Translations under genes and position numbers: made by a program
The notes under the pieces: model-generated
Databases searched by the model: none
Seen by the model: the letters and a program-made list of their open reading frames with translations, nothing else
What the model was told of the DNA's origin: nothing
Part shown: in pieces, positions 9,117 to 18,773 of the stretch
Layout of the letters: every line of letters starts with the position of its first letter
How positions within the stretch are numbered: the first letter of the stretch is position 1
Origin: Pseudorhizobium endolithicum
GTDB taxonomy: Bacteria > Pseudomonadota > Alphaproteobacteria > Rhizobiales > Rhizobiaceae
Direction: 5' to 3'
DNA: 64,000 bases
NCBI RefSeq assembly: GCF_902153245.2
Contig: NZ_CABFWF030000013.1
Location: 78,836-142,835, forward strand

Positions 9117-10316
9117 TCAAATCCGCTCGCGCATCACGCGCAACCAGTTCTTGAGCGGAAGCGGGATATAGGTCCGAAGTCCCGGCCGAAGACCGGGCGG
9201 CAATCTCCAACTTTCCATCTCAAAGGGCGGCGCCAGCATTGGGCTGAAGAGCTTCAGAGTCTTTAGAACGTCGTGATAGCGCTGAGCCATCCCGTCAATG
9301 CTATAGTGCATGCTTACCGTCTCGCGCGCCGCTGCCGACATGCAATTTAATAGGTTCCGCTCTGAGTTAAGTTGGACGACCGCACGCGACGCGGCCGTGT
9401 AGTCCCCCACTGGAAAAAGCACGCCGTTCTGCCCCTCCCGCACAATAGTGTCGGTCACCCCTTTGATCTCAGAAACAACGGGAACGCAGCCCGCCGCCAT
9501 CGCCTCGAGAAGCGTCATCGGAAAGCCTTCGAAGCGCGACGGCATGACCAGAACGTCGTGGGTGGCCATATAACCTGCCACATCCGTTCCGGGAACCGCT
9601 CCTTCGAAGACGACCCTGCTCTTGTATGGGACAAGCCGCCTTTGCAGCTTCCCCATGTCTGGACCATCTCCGACGATCGTCAGCTTGATAGTCTCAGGCA
9701 AGGCGTCGATGATCTCGCGCAACCAGAACACCCCTTTAGAGCTATCCTCAATGCGACCGACGAAAAGCAGCCTTAAAGGTGAAGACGTCGATCTCATCCT
9801 ATGCGGCTGGTCTCGAAAGGTTGATAAATCGACGCCGTTAAAAATCGTATGCGTGCGCGCCTTTGGGAAGCCGTAATGGTCTACGAGATCCGTCCTTGCA
9901 CGCTCTGCAACACATACCGTGGCATGCACGTGGTCGCGGATTGCCTTGGCCGCCGCATAGGTGCCAGGCGTGATGTTGTGAACCACCATCAGCCGAAGAA
10001 TATTGTCGGGTAGGTAGCGAGCGATGTTTGTCTGAACCTGATCGCCAAGAACATTGATGATAATGCCGTCAAAGCCGTTATCCCTGATGGCCTCGGCAAC
10101 TTGCTGTCCGCACTCCTCCCCGGAGGAGCCTGACTTCACTGCCACCAGAAGTCCAAACTCAGCTTCCTGCTTCATGGCGTTGGGCAAAGTGTAGTTCTGA
10201 TCGCAGACCCCCAGCCACTGTAGATCAACATCGAAAGCTGCAAGACCAAGCCGCAGATTCTTGAACACCGTGTAGGTCCCACCGAAATGCGGAAGAACAA
10301 AATATGCGAGCTTCAC
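9117..10316 (-). CDS. GT4-family glycosyltransferase
   Basis: A 399-residue GT-B glycosyltransferase. The GTG start at 10316 is preceded by a near-perfect ribosome binding site (aggaggtcctg); the frame stays open 42 codons further upstream but that extension looks non-coding. The N-terminus (KLAYFVLPHFGGTYTVF) resembles the acceptor domain of this family. The donor domain contains LLFVGRIEDSSKGVFWLRE, LTIVGDGPDMGKL and the EX7E element SRFEGFPMTLLEAMAAGCVPV. It is separated from the 8823 operon by about 290 bp without a recognisable gene and may have its own promoter. Sugar specificity is unknown. Confidence 0.88.
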   Translation of the reverse strand: MKLAYFVLPHFGGTYTVFKNLRLGLAAFDVDLQWLGVCDQNYTLPNAMKQEAEFGLLVAVKSGSSGEECGQQVAEAIRDNGFDGIIINVLGDQVQTNIARYLPDNILRLMVVHNITPGTYAAAKAIRDHVHATVCVAERARTDLVDHYGFPKARTHTIFNGVDLSTFRDQPHRMRSTSSPLRLLFVGRIEDSSKGVFWLREIIDALPETIKLTIVGDGPDMGKLQRRLVPYKSRVVFEGAVPGTDVAGYMATHDVLVMPSRFEGFPMTLLEAMAAGCVPVVSEIKGVTDTIVREGQNGVLFPVGDYTAASRAVVQLNSERNLLNCMSAAARETVSMHYSIDGMAQRYHDVLKTLKLFSPMLAPPFEMESWRLPPGLRPGLRTYIPLPLKNWLRVMRERI

Positions 10317-10589
10317 CAGGACCTCCTTGAGATATTGATGCGCAGCAGTGCCAGCTGGGCTGCTTCGTCGCGCACCGCCACCTCCGAAGAGTGCAGCGAT
10401 TTCGTCGCAGTTGTAGTCGTCATCTTGGCTGTCCGGATCCACCGATGGAAGGAGGTCACCAGGTCCGCGCCACCTTTAAGCCAAATCCGCTGCGAAAGGG
10501 GTACTTTGCGTAACATATCGGAAGCGAGCCAATTCAAGGCCCGCTACGGCCAGAGTATCCGTTTTGATCAAGCCGCTAGGGCAGGCATA

Positions 10590-10856
10590 TTAACTGGCTA
10601 CCGGACGATGGCCTGCTGCCAGCTCTGAATGCGCGTCGGTCCATTGTCCGGATCGTCGGATTATCGGCGCAAGACCGGATAGAGCTGCTGCGGACTTTCC
10701 ATCCATTTCACCCAGTTCCGGCGGCATCTCGATAAGAAGCGTAAAGGCCGTGATCCTCGACACGCCGGGGATCGAGACGAGGATATCAAACCTGGCTTGG
10801 AGGTTTACGTCCTTGTCAGCGCCATGATCGCTTTGTCCACGGCCTTCATCTGGCAC
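10590..10856 (-). pseudogene. IS110-family transposase fragment
   Basis: The reading RFDILVSIPGVSRITAFTLL followed by DGKSAAALSGLAPIIRRSGQW is the C-terminal transposase_20 (IS116/IS110/IS902) domain, with its IPGV and GLAPI...SG motifs. The DEDD catalytic N-terminal domain and the element ends are absent, and the frame drifts into non-homologous sequence at the end. It abuts an IS630 remnant, so this is a site of repeated insertion and decay just upstream of the glycosyltransferase at 10316. Confidence 0.75.
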
Positions 10857-10871
10857 CTAATATGATTGAGC

Positions 10872-11365
10872 GGCTGATTTCATCGACGAGACTGCGACTT
10901 CCACGAAGATGGCCGTGTTGCCGGCAGAGCGCCCTTCGGCGAATGATGTCGGGCGGCCATTCCCCACGGGCAGTGGAAGACGGCGATATTTACCGCCGGC
11001 CTACGCTTGTCGGGCATGACCGCGCCGATGCTGCTCTACGACCCCATGAACGGCCCAGCCTTGCCCGCCTATGTTGAGCAGGTTCTCGCGCCTGAGCTTC
11101 GGCCCGGGAACATCGTTGTCATGGACAATCTTCCTGCCCGTAAGATCGGCAGCGCGCGCGAGGTCATTGAGAAAGCCGGAGCGCGGCCTTGTTCCTGCCG
11201 CCATATTCGCCAGACTTCAGTCCGATCGAGATCGCTTTCTTCAAGCTCCAGGCCCTCCTCAGGAACGCCGCCGCCAGAACCGTTGACGAACTCTGGTCAG
11301 TCGTCCTGACAGCCCCTCAGCATTCACAACGGAGAAATACCGCCACTATTCGAGCCAGAAGGATA
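10872..11365 (+). pseudogene. IS630-family transposase remnant (frameshifts and stop)
   Basis: The DDE domain can be followed across three frames: FIDETATSTKMA, then GRAPFGE, an in-frame stop and CRAAIPHGQWKTAIFTAGLR, then PGNIVVMDNLPARK with the second catalytic Asp (VMDNLP), then after another frameshift FLPPYSPDFSPIEIAFFKLQ with the final catalytic Glu. At least two frameshifts and one stop make it inactive. The N-terminal helix-turn-helix portion is missing. Confidence 0.8.
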
Positions 11366-11669
11366 TGAAGCGAGTAAGTCGAATCCGTTTAGCTAGGAGG
11401 AGTATTAAGGACAAATTGTCCTATACATCAGCACAAACCTGCCCTTCAAAAATCGAATGCTGTACATCATACGCATACCTGTTACTCACCCAATGCACAT
11501 CCTCTTTAATGCGGGGATGTATGATGACTGTCTGGCCTGCCGTATGTAATACTCAATCTAACCATATATTAATATCACGCTTTTGCTATTTTAGACTTAG
11601 CTATACTATCGAATCGAATCGCTTACGAATCTGTCTGTACGAATATTAAGAAACTGCTATAGTAGACCA

Positions 11670-11698
11670 TCCTTAGGTTGCTGATCGCCGGCTAAGGA
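11670..11698 (+). promoter_or_regulatory. Hairpin overlapping a Shine-Dalgarno sequence
   Basis: The arm tccttag (11670-11676) pairs with ctaagga (11692-11698) across a 15-nt loop. The right arm includes most of the AAGGAGG ribosome binding site used by the short frame at 11708. Such a stem could hide the site and make leader translation conditional. It is short and untested. Confidence 0.3.
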
Positions 11699-11707
11699 GG
11701 ATAAGCA

Positions 11708-11782
11708 GTGTATAGGGCAGCTCACCTATTCGTGGATGTAATAGTATTACTTAGGCTGAACTGCACTTGTAGCATCTGGTAG
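11708..11782 (+). CDS. Possible 24-residue leader peptide
   Basis: A GTG codon stands 7 nt after a consensus AAGGAGG and opens a 24-codon frame ending in TAG, 78 nt before the start of the LuxR-type gene. The peptide is hydrophobic in its middle (LFVDVIVLLRL). The strength of the ribosome binding site in an otherwise non-coding region is the only positive evidence. It may be a regulatory upstream frame rather than a functional protein. Confidence 0.25.
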   Translation: MYRAAHLFVDVIVLLRLNCTCSIW

Positions 11783-11860
11783 AACCGCAAACATTTAGCA
11801 CAATGCATAACTGCCATGACGGCAGAAGTATCAATTGTGCCGAAAATCGGGGGTCAATAC

Positions 11861-12589
11861 ATGTCGACAGCAGTATCCGACAGCTATGCGCATCGCGCCG
11901 CGCCTCTAGGTCCGTTCTCAGGCAATGTACCAAGTTGCGCCCCGCAAAAGCTTATCATCATCGATGAGCGCGCTTTAGAACGCGAATGTCTCGCAAAAAG
12001 CCTCGTTGCGCATGGTCTACAAATGGAAGTGGAAGCATATCAATCCATAGAAGCATGCCTGGATTTCGTAGACTTAGAAACGGACTCTATCGGCTTGCTG
12101 ATTAACCTCGGCAGAGCAAGTTTATGCGACGACCGCTTAGGAAGCGGCGTCAAACGGATAATCCAAAGCCACTCAAGCGTACCGGTGATCATCTTGTCGG
12201 AGAATGGTGATCTCAAGGAGATGTTGAGCGCTTTCGAGCTGGGTGTGAAGGGATATCTTTCTTCATCCATGGGACTTTCGGTCTGCGTTGGCGCCATCTC
12301 ACTAGCGCTGGTTGGAGGATCTTTCGTGTCAGCTGACAGTCTCGGCGACCTAAGAAGCCTCCTGACTACAGCGGAGGAACGGCAGCGAAAAAGGGCTGCA
12401 CTCTTCACGGAACGTGAGGCGGAGGTCATCGACGCACTGACGCGCGGGAAACCGAATAAAATCATCGCCTACGAGCTCAATCTTAGGGAAAGTACGGTGA
12501 AGGTCCACATCCGGAGCATCATGAAGAAATTGAATGCGCGGAACCGGACAGAAGCAATCTTCAAAATGTCTGGCATCCTGAACTCGTAA
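11861..12589 (+). CDS. LuxR/NarL-type regulator with degenerate receiver domain
   Basis: A 242-residue protein with an N-terminal receiver-like domain (about residues 28-150) and a C-terminal LuxR/GerE helix-turn-helix (about 182-238: FTEREAEVIDALTRGKPNKI, then STVKVHIRSIMKKL). In the receiver, the strand that should end in the phosphoacceptor Asp reads IGLLINLG with Asn at that place (N82), and the conserved Lys before the last strand is Ser (GYLSSS). Phosphorylation is therefore unlikely. The ATG at 11861 was chosen over 11816 because its upstream sequence (aatcgggggtcaatac) aligns with that of the paralogue at 20319. It probably controls island genes; its DNA targets are unknown. Confidence 0.85.
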   Translation: MSTAVSDSYAHRAAPLGPFSGNVPSCAPQKLIIIDERALERECLAKSLVAHGLQMEVEAYQSIEACLDFVDLETDSIGLLINLGRASLCDDRLGSGVKRIIQSHSSVPVIILSENGDLKEMLSAFELGVKGYLSSSMGLSVCVGAISLALVGGSFVSADSLGDLRSLLTTAEERQRKRAALFTEREAEVIDALTRGKPNKIIAYELNLRESTVKVHIRSIMKKLNARNRTEAIFKMSGILNS

Positions 12590-12811
12590 GAGGGACGGCA
12601 TAGCTTCTAAGACGACATTCTGCAGCTTGCGCTATAGTTCGTGGACACGGGACTAGCGCGTGCCTGAACATTGCCGAGGAGGCAAATCTGACTTGCACAG
12701 GTAAGGCCTTAGTGAGGGTTTATGTCACGGCCAAACCCGGGTGCTGTCGGCGATGCCCATTGCCGACGCCTTGCGCTGATTCCAGGCCCGCGCCGAACAG
12801 GAGCATTCGCC

Positions 12812-14194
12812 GTGATAAAGCTTGTTGAGGATTTTCAGAGGTCAAACAGTCTGCGCGAAAGAGCCAAAAGGAGCATTCCGGGTGGCGCTCACACCTATGC
12901 CAAGGGTGACGACCAGTACCCACTGCTGTCTCCCGGTTTCATCGAAAAGGGGTACGGCTCACATGTATGGGATGTCGATGGCAACGAGTATATCGAATTC
13001 GGCATGGGTAATCGCGCCGTCGGATTGGGGCACTGCTTTGCGCCTGTGGTGGATGCAGCGCGCCGGGCTCTGGATCAGGGCTGCAACTTCACTCGACCAT
13101 CTAGGATAGAAGTGGAATGTGCCGAGGCTTTCTTGCGAACCGTCCCCCGCGCGGAGATGGTAAAGTTCTGTAAAAATGGTTCCGACGCTACATCCGCAGC
13201 GGTGCGGCTCGCCCGAGCGATTACGGGCCGCGATCTCGTGGCGCGCTGCGTCGACCACCCATTCTTTTCCACCGATGACTGGTTCATCGGCACAACTGAG
13301 ATGAATGCAGGCATTCCTGAGGCGGTCAGAACTCTCACGGTCGGCTTTCGCTACAATGACCTAGAGAGCGTCGAAGCGCTATTGCGAGAGCACCCCGGCA
13401 AGATTGCTGCCTTCATATTGGAACCTTCCAGGGGGGATCCTCCTAAAGACGGTTTCCTCCTTAAGCTTCGTGATCTTTGCCATGACCATGGCGCTCTTTT
13501 CGTGCTCGACGAAATGATCACCGGCTTCCGCTGGGGCGTCGCCGGGGCCCAGGAAACTTTTGGCATTACGCCTGATCTATCTTGTTTTGGAAAAGCGCTT
13601 GGCAACGGCTTCGCGATCTCTGCACTATGTGGTAAGCGAGAATTTATGGAACGCGGGGGACTGACCCAAACGTCCCATCCCCGCGTCTTTCTTCTTTCAA
13701 CCACGCATGGTGCCGAGACCCATGCCATGGCTGCCGCCATGGCAACAATGGCGATATATCGCACTGAGCCGGTTGTGGAACATCTGGTGCAGCAGGGCAA
13801 TGCCTTGCGACATGCCATCAATGACAGCATCGCAAGCCATGGTCTTCATGGCCATTTCAAGGTCGGCGGCCATCCCGCGTGCCTGAGCTATGTGACGCTT
13901 GACAGTGATGGGCGCCCGTCACAGTTGTTCCGCACGCTCTTTTTGCAGGAGACCATCCGCCGCGGCCTGCTCGCACCGTCCCTTGTTGTCAGCTATAGCC
14001 ATTCGGACGAGGATATCGCCAAGACGGCAGATGCCATCGACCAGGCACTGTTCGTCTACAGAAAGGCGCTTGAGGACGGAGTGGAAGGTTACCTAGTAGG
14101 CCCCCCCTCGGACGTAGTTTTCCGCGCCTACAACCAGCTGCGCCAGGAAACGGTTTATGGAGAGCAAAATATCGCCTACCAAAGTTCGCGCTAA
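12812..14194 (+). CDS. Class III aminotransferase (glutamate-1-semialdehyde aminomutase-like)
   Basis: A 460-residue PLP enzyme of fold type I, class III. Landmarks are PGGAHTYAKGDDQYP near residue 24, FCKNGSDATSAAVRLAR for phosphate binding, LDEMITGFRWG with the Asp that contacts the PLP ring nitrogen, and CFGKALGNGFAISAL with the Schiff-base Lys. Sequence style is that of HemL-like proteins in sugar clusters rather than of the tetrapyrrole enzyme. It may transfer or shift an amino group on a cassette intermediate; the substrate is not established. The GTG at 12812 has an AGGAG site about 9 nt upstream and gives a family-typical N-terminus, so it is preferred to the ATG at 12722. Confidence 0.8.
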   Translation: MIKLVEDFQRSNSLRERAKRSIPGGAHTYAKGDDQYPLLSPGFIEKGYGSHVWDVDGNEYIEFGMGNRAVGLGHCFAPVVDAARRALDQGCNFTRPSRIEVECAEAFLRTVPRAEMVKFCKNGSDATSAAVRLARAITGRDLVARCVDHPFFSTDDWFIGTTEMNAGIPEAVRTLTVGFRYNDLESVEALLREHPGKIAAFILEPSRGDPPKDGFLLKLRDLCHDHGALFVLDEMITGFRWGVAGAQETFGITPDLSCFGKALGNGFAISALCGKREFMERGGLTQTSHPRVFLLSTTHGAETHAMAAAMATMAIYRTEPVVEHLVQQGNALRHAINDSIASHGLHGHFKVGGHPACLSYVTLDSDGRPSQLFRTLFLQETIRRGLLAPSLVVSYSHSDEDIAKTADAIDQALFVYRKALEDGVEGYLVGPPSDVVFRAYNQLRQETVYGEQNIAYQSSR

Positions 14195-14321
14195 ACGAAA
14201 GGGGTAGGCCGCCTCGACTATGGCACCAAATGAACCATAGCTGACGCCATTTTCCTCAATACCCGCCGGACGTGAGCTTCGCTAAGTTGCATGTGTGTCA
14301 CTTGGCGAATGAGGTCCAACC

Positions 14322-15374
14322 ATGAAGGTACTTGTCACTGGAAACAGAGGTTATATCGGCTCCGTCATGGTTGCGCGACTGCAAGCGGCGGGGCATGAGG
14401 TTTGCGGCTACGATATCGACTTCTATGCCCGCTGCGGCTATCGTCCTGGAGGGACGATCCCGCAGGTTCCCACGCTTTATAAGGACATTCGTGACATCGA
14501 AGCGAATGATATGCGCGGGATCGACGCCGTCATCCATTTAGCGGCTTTGTCCAACGACCCTCTGAGCAACCTCAACCCGGAGATCACCTACCAGATCAAC
14601 TACCACGGAAGCGTCCGTGCGGCCTCCGCTGCCAAAGAAGCAGGTGTGAAACGCTTCCTGTTTGCATCATCATGCAGTAATTACGGGGCCGCCGGCGACG
14701 GTATGGTCGATGAGACAGCCAAGCTCCAGCCGGTGTCTGCCTATGGCGTCTCCAAGGTGAAGGCAGAGCAGGAAATTTCAGGTTTGGCCGATGGTACCTT
14801 CTGCCCTGTCTATCTCCGCCCTGCTACCGCTTATGGACTGTCTCCCATGCTGCGGTTTGATATCGTCCTTAACAACCTCACCGCATGGGCCGTCACAAAA
14901 GGCCTGATCCTTCTAAAGTCCGACGGAAGCCCGTGGCGGCCGATCGTTCATATTGAAGATATTTCACGAGCCTTCATCGCGGCCCTGGAAGCACCAATAG
15001 ACAGAGTTTTTAACCAAGCTTTCAATGTCGGCCAGAACGATCACAATTACCAAGTCCGTGACATCGCTGAGATTGTTGCCCAGACTGTTCCGGGATGCCG
15101 CCTGCAGTTCGCCAGCGACGCTAGCCCCGACACACGCTCCTATCGCGTCAACTTCAGCAAAATCCGCCGCATGCTTCCGGCTTTCCAACCAACATGGACC
15201 CCAGCCCGTGGCGCCGCCGAGCTTTATTCTGCCTACAAGAGTTCAGGTTTGACGCTGGAAGAATTCGAAGGTCCCCGCTACCTGCGCGTCGCTCAGTTGC
15301 AAAAGCTGATTGCCGAAAACGAACTCGACGTCAATCTGCGACGACCAGTCGTTGAAACTGCGCTGACAGCCTGA
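14322..15374 (+). CDS. Extended SDR NAD-dependent epimerase/dehydratase
   Basis: A 350-residue extended short-chain dehydrogenase acting on a nucleotide-sugar. The NAD-binding motif GNRGYIGS is at residues 7-14, and catalytic Ser-Tyr-Lys elements appear as ASSCSNYG and YGVSK near residues 110-147, followed by the substrate-loop element RPATAYG. As no CDP-glucose 4,6-dehydratase is recognised elsewhere in the cassette, this protein might supply that oxidoreduction step, or it may be a 4-epimerase; sequence alone does not decide. The start has a good site (gaggtccaacc). It lies 13 nt upstream of the DUF4910 gene. Confidence 0.8.
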   Translation: MKVLVTGNRGYIGSVMVARLQAAGHEVCGYDIDFYARCGYRPGGTIPQVPTLYKDIRDIEANDMRGIDAVIHLAALSNDPLSNLNPEITYQINYHGSVRAASAAKEAGVKRFLFASSCSNYGAAGDGMVDETAKLQPVSAYGVSKVKAEQEISGLADGTFCPVYLRPATAYGLSPMLRFDIVLNNLTAWAVTKGLILLKSDGSPWRPIVHIEDISRAFIAALEAPIDRVFNQAFNVGQNDHNYQVRDIAEIVAQTVPGCRLQFASDASPDTRSYRVNFSKIRRMLPAFQPTWTPARGAAELYSAYKSSGLTLEEFEGPRYLRVAQLQKLIAENELDVNLRRPVVETALTA

Positions 15375-15387
15375 GAGGCGGTAACAT

Positions 15388-16728
15388 ATGAACGCCATCT
15401 ATCCTGCCGACGAGGCGCACCGCTCGGGGGAGGCATTGAACTCGGGCGCGACCATATACGCTTTGGCTTCCCGCATCTTCCCCCTTTGCCGTAGCCTAAC
15501 GGGGGAAGGCGTGCGCCATACACTGGATATCTTAGCGCAGTATATCGAACTCGAGCGCCACGAGGTTTCAACTGGGACAGCCGTTTTCGACTGGACAATC
15601 CCACCGGAATGGACGGTGGAGGACGCATTCATTAGGCATCCCTCTGGCTCCAAAGTCGTCGACTTTGTTAATTCAAATCTCCATCTCATGAGCTACAGCA
15701 TCCCGGTCCAAAAGATCCTCAGCAAGAATGAACTCAAAGCACATGTCCACACGCTGCCGGAGCAACCAAATGTTGTTCCCTATAAGACAGCTTACTACAC
15801 CGACACCTGGGGCATTTGCATGTCGCACAACGACTTTGAGAAGCTCGAAGACGTGGATTATGAAGTCGTCATCAAGACGAGCAAGCGGCCTGGACATCTT
15901 GTCTATGGAGAACATGTGCGGAAAGGCCGATCCGAAAAGGAAATTCTGCTCTATACACATATCTGTCATCCCTCGCTTGCCAATGACAATTGTTCGGGGA
16001 TTGCGCTCCTCACTCATCTGGCAGCAACTCTGAAGGCGCGCGCGACCTACTACACCTACCGCTTCGTTTTCGCTCCCGGAACCATTGGCGCCCTGACCTG
16101 GCTCTCCCGCAATTATGATCGCGTTGGGGCCATCAGCGGTGGGCTTGTCGTCACCTGTGTCGGTGATGGTGGCGGTCCAAACTACAAGCGCAGCCGGAAA
16201 GGAACGGCCGTGATCGACCGCGCTGTTTCCTGCGTTCGATGCGGACCAGATGATACTATGCCGACGATCCACGAATTCACGCCTTACGGATACGACGAAA
16301 GACAGTTCTGTTCCCCCGGTTTCAACTTGCCAGTAGGACTGCTGCAGCGAAGCTCCTTCGGCACCTTCCCCGAATACCACACATCCGCAGACAATCTGGA
16401 TTTCATCCGTCCAGAGCACCTCGGCGCCAGCTTCGACATGGTGTGCGATATAATCGAAGTCCTGGAAGGAAATTGGATACCGCTTAACCTGTCGCCCCTG
16501 GGTGAGCCCCGGTTGGGCAAATATGATCTTTATCCGCCCCTTGGCGGCCACAAAAGCAACAACACCAGGACCATGGCCTACCTGTGGATTCTGAATTTCG
16601 CAGACGGGTCCCATTCGCTTCTTGATATTGCGGAACGATCTTCATTGCCATTCTCGGAGATTTCCGCGGCCGCGGAAATCCTCCAGGATCGAGGTCTTGT
16701 TTCAAGCCTGGGCCGTTGCGAGATCTGA
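15388..16728 (+). CDS. DUF4910 aminopeptidase-like protein
   Basis: A 446-residue member of the DUF4910 (COG4310) family, with an M28-peptidase-like zinc domain and a C-terminal winged-helix-like segment. Candidate metal ligands are His in YTHICHPSLAND, Asp in the same segment and His in EYHTSADN; FVFAPGTIGALTWLSRN is the family central motif. Relatives are recurrent in surface-polysaccharide clusters, where the substrate is unknown; they may hydrolyse an amide on a modified sugar. The 3' end overlaps the opposing rfbC-like gene by 27 bp. The assignment is to a family, not a reaction. Confidence 0.75.
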   Translation: MNAIYPADEAHRSGEALNSGATIYALASRIFPLCRSLTGEGVRHTLDILAQYIELERHEVSTGTAVFDWTIPPEWTVEDAFIRHPSGSKVVDFVNSNLHLMSYSIPVQKILSKNELKAHVHTLPEQPNVVPYKTAYYTDTWGICMSHNDFEKLEDVDYEVVIKTSKRPGHLVYGEHVRKGRSEKEILLYTHICHPSLANDNCSGIALLTHLAATLKARATYYTYRFVFAPGTIGALTWLSRNYDRVGAISGGLVVTCVGDGGGPNYKRSRKGTAVIDRAVSCVRCGPDDTMPTIHEFTPYGYDERQFCSPGFNLPVGLLQRSSFGTFPEYHTSADNLDFIRPEHLGASFDMVCDIIEVLEGNWIPLNLSPLGEPRLGKYDLYPPLGGHKSNNTRTMAYLWILNFADGSHSLLDIAERSSLPFSEISAAAEILQDRGLVSSLGRCEI

Positions 16729-17259
16729 GTAGCACTTCATTAACGGCCAAGACAGATCCCGCTCGGAGATTACCGTTGGCGGTTCAGGCCACTCAATTCC
16801 GATGGCTGGATCGTCATATCTGATTCCTTTGCTACTGGACGGTTCGAAGGCGGCCGACATCATGTAGCGGACGGCGACATCATTGGTTAGCGCTTGAAAG
16901 CCATGCGCAAACCCCTGCGGTATATAAAATAGCGTACCATTTGCGCCCGACAGAACGACAGAGCGCCATTGCATGAAGGTTCTCGATTCTGGGCGCAAGT
17001 CCACCGCAACATCAAAAATCTCTCCTCGACAGCAGGAGACAATCTTCACTTCTGCATGGGGTGGCTCCTGATAATGCAGACCTCTTAACGTGAATCTCGA
17101 ATGTGAAATCGACTCGCTATGCTGGACGTAACGCGTTTCGAGACCGCGTTTGGCATACTCATCAGAGCAAAACGTTCTTGCAAACGAACCCCGGCTATCC
17201 ACAACCCGTTCTGGCTCAATAATCCAAAGCCCGTCGATATTGGTATTGATGAACCTCAT
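16702..17259 (-). CDS. rfbC: dTDP-4-dehydrorhamnose 3,5-epimerase family protein
   Basis: A 185-residue cupin epimerase of the RmlC/RfbC family. Visible motifs are DSRGSFARTFCSDEY near the N-terminus, the catalytic His segment RGLHYQ, and the FYIPQGFAHGFQAL motif. In this context it would epimerise a CDP- or dTDP-4-keto-6-deoxysugar at C3 and/or C5. The ATG at 17259 follows cagggagg-type pairing (aggaggcaatg) and gives the family N-terminus; the frame is open further upstream without support. It runs opposite to the rest of the cassette and diverges from the methyltransferase gene across a 224-bp gap that should contain both promoters. Confidence 0.85.
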   Translation of the reverse strand: MRFINTNIDGLWIIEPERVVDSRGSFARTFCSDEYAKRGLETRYVQHSESISHSRFTLRGLHYQEPPHAEVKIVSCCRGEIFDVAVDLRPESRTFMQWRSVVLSGANGTLFYIPQGFAHGFQALTNDVAVRYMMSAAFEPSSSKGIRYDDPAIGIEWPEPPTVISERDLSWPLMKCYSDLATAQA

Positions 17260-17483
17260 CATTGCCTCCTGGCGCGTTCTAAACCTACCCGTAAGGGCCG
17301 CAGACCTTGAAGACGTCAAATCGATGTGCCGAGGCTAGTAAAGTACAACCTTCGCGACCAGAATCCACGCTTTGCATTGTCCTCTACACCTTTTGAATGA
17401 TGATCGCGCCCTGAAGATCTCTCGCCTAGCATTGCCTGCACGCTTAGGATTCGATCAATCAATCAAAGTAGCGGGGGGTTCAG

Positions 17484-18773
17484 ATGAACAATCAGGCGGG
17501 ATTAGCGACAGCAGGTCGGGACGTGCAGCATGTCAGATTGTGCCGCTTTTGTAGCGCACCGCTCAAATTTACGTTCATTAATCTCGGGATGTCCCCACTG
17601 TGTGAGAGTTTTGTGCCTGCTTCGGCGGAAAATGAAATGGAACCGTTCTTTCCGCTGCACGCATTTGTCTGCAGCGAGTGCTACCTCGTCCAATTGCAGG
17701 AGTATGTCAGCCCTGAAAGCATCTTCGAGGAATATGCCTATTTCTCATCCTATTCGTCCAGCTGGGTTGAGCATGCCAGACGCTATTGTGAAGCGATGCG
17801 CGAAAGGTTCGACCTGGGGGAACACAGCTTCGTTGTCGAGCTTGCCAGCAATGATGGCTACTTGTTGCAGCACTTTCTAACCAGCAAGATTCCGGTTTTG
17901 GGGATAGAGCCGGCGCTCAACGTAGCCGAAGTCGCCAAAGCCAGGGGGATCCCGACGCTAACGGAATTCTTCGGCAGGAAACTCGCTGAACAAATGCGAG
18001 AGAGTGACCGCCAGGCCGATCTAATTGTCGGCAACAACGTGCTCGCCCAGGTTCCCGATCTTAATGATTTCGTGTCCGGCCTGAGGATCCTGCTCAAGCC
18101 AAACGGAATTATCACTCTGGAATTTCCTCATATCGCCAAACTGATCGAAGAGAATCAATTCGACACCATCTATCACGAGCATTTTTCGTACTTCTCGCTA
18201 CTTACCATCGAGAAAGTAGCGGCGCGACACGGTCTTAAGGTGTTCGATGTTGAAAGGCTCTCGACGCATGGGGGATCGCTGAGGGTTTATTTTGCCCATG
18301 ATGACAATCCGATACCGCGTGACGCGCGTGTGGACCTCCTTGTTGAAGACGAGCGTCGGGCTCAACTGGATGATATTGCCACCTACATCAGCTTCGAGGA
18401 TTCGGTGCGCCGTACAAAGCGCAATCTCCTCAAGTTTCTCATTGAGGCGAAGGACCAGGGCAAGACGATCTGCGCGTATGGCGCACCTGGCAAAGGCAAC
18501 ACCCTTCTCAATTATTGCGGCATCGGTACGGATTTCGTCGATTTTGCCGTTGACCGGAATCCATACAAGCACGGACGCCTGACGCCCGGCACGCGCATTC
18601 CCATCAAACCCGTGGCTGAACTGGAACGCGCCCGGCCCGACTATATCCTGATCCTGCCTTGGAACATTAGGGACGAGATCGTGCAGCAGATGGGTGTGAT
18701 CAACGACTGGGGAGGCAAGTTCATTGTCCCCATCCCTGACGTCCGCGTCATAGATCCCAAGGAGGACCAATAG
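17484..18773 (+). CDS. Sugar C-methyltransferase (TylC3/NovU-type)
   Basis: A 429-residue SAM-dependent methyltransferase with the three-part layout of nucleotide-sugar C-methyltransferases. An N-terminal zinc-binding domain has two CxxC pairs (CRFC near 20, CSEC near 63); a central SAM-binding domain has VVELASNDGYLLQHF near 110; the catalytic motif YHEHFSYFS near 233 carries the Glu and His seen in TylC3/TcaB9-like enzymes; and a C-terminal Rossmann-like domain begins near ICAYGAPGKGNTLL. It would add a methyl group to a carbon (usually C3) of a 4-keto-deoxysugar, making a branched sugar. Substrate identity is inference from the family. Confidence 0.88.
   Translation: MNNQAGLATAGRDVQHVRLCRFCSAPLKFTFINLGMSPLCESFVPASAENEMEPFFPLHAFVCSECYLVQLQEYVSPESIFEEYAYFSSYSSSWVEHARRYCEAMRERFDLGEHSFVVELASNDGYLLQHFLTSKIPVLGIEPALNVAEVAKARGIPTLTEFFGRKLAEQMRESDRQADLIVGNNVLAQVPDLNDFVSGLRILLKPNGIITLEFPHIAKLIEENQFDTIYHEHFSYFSLLTIEKVAARHGLKVFDVERLSTHGGSLRVYFAHDDNPIPRDARVDLLVEDERRAQLDDIATYISFEDSVRRTKRNLLKFLIEAKDQGKTICAYGAPGKGNTLLNYCGIGTDFVDFAVDRNPYKHGRLTPGTRIPIKPVAELERARPDYILILPWNIRDEIVQQMGVINDWGGKFIVPIPDVRVIDPKEDQ

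Larger units (their letters stand above)
11380..11860. other. AT-rich intergenic region upstream of LuxR-type gene
   Basis: About 480 bp clearly richer in A and T than the flanks, with no convincing large gene. It contains a possible 24-codon leader frame with a strong ribosome binding site and a hairpin that overlaps that site (see 11670-11698). MucR/Ros proteins prefer AT-rich targets, and a MucR homologue is encoded at 32394-32819, so this is a plausible control region for the regulator at 11861. That link is inference. Confidence 0.5.
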
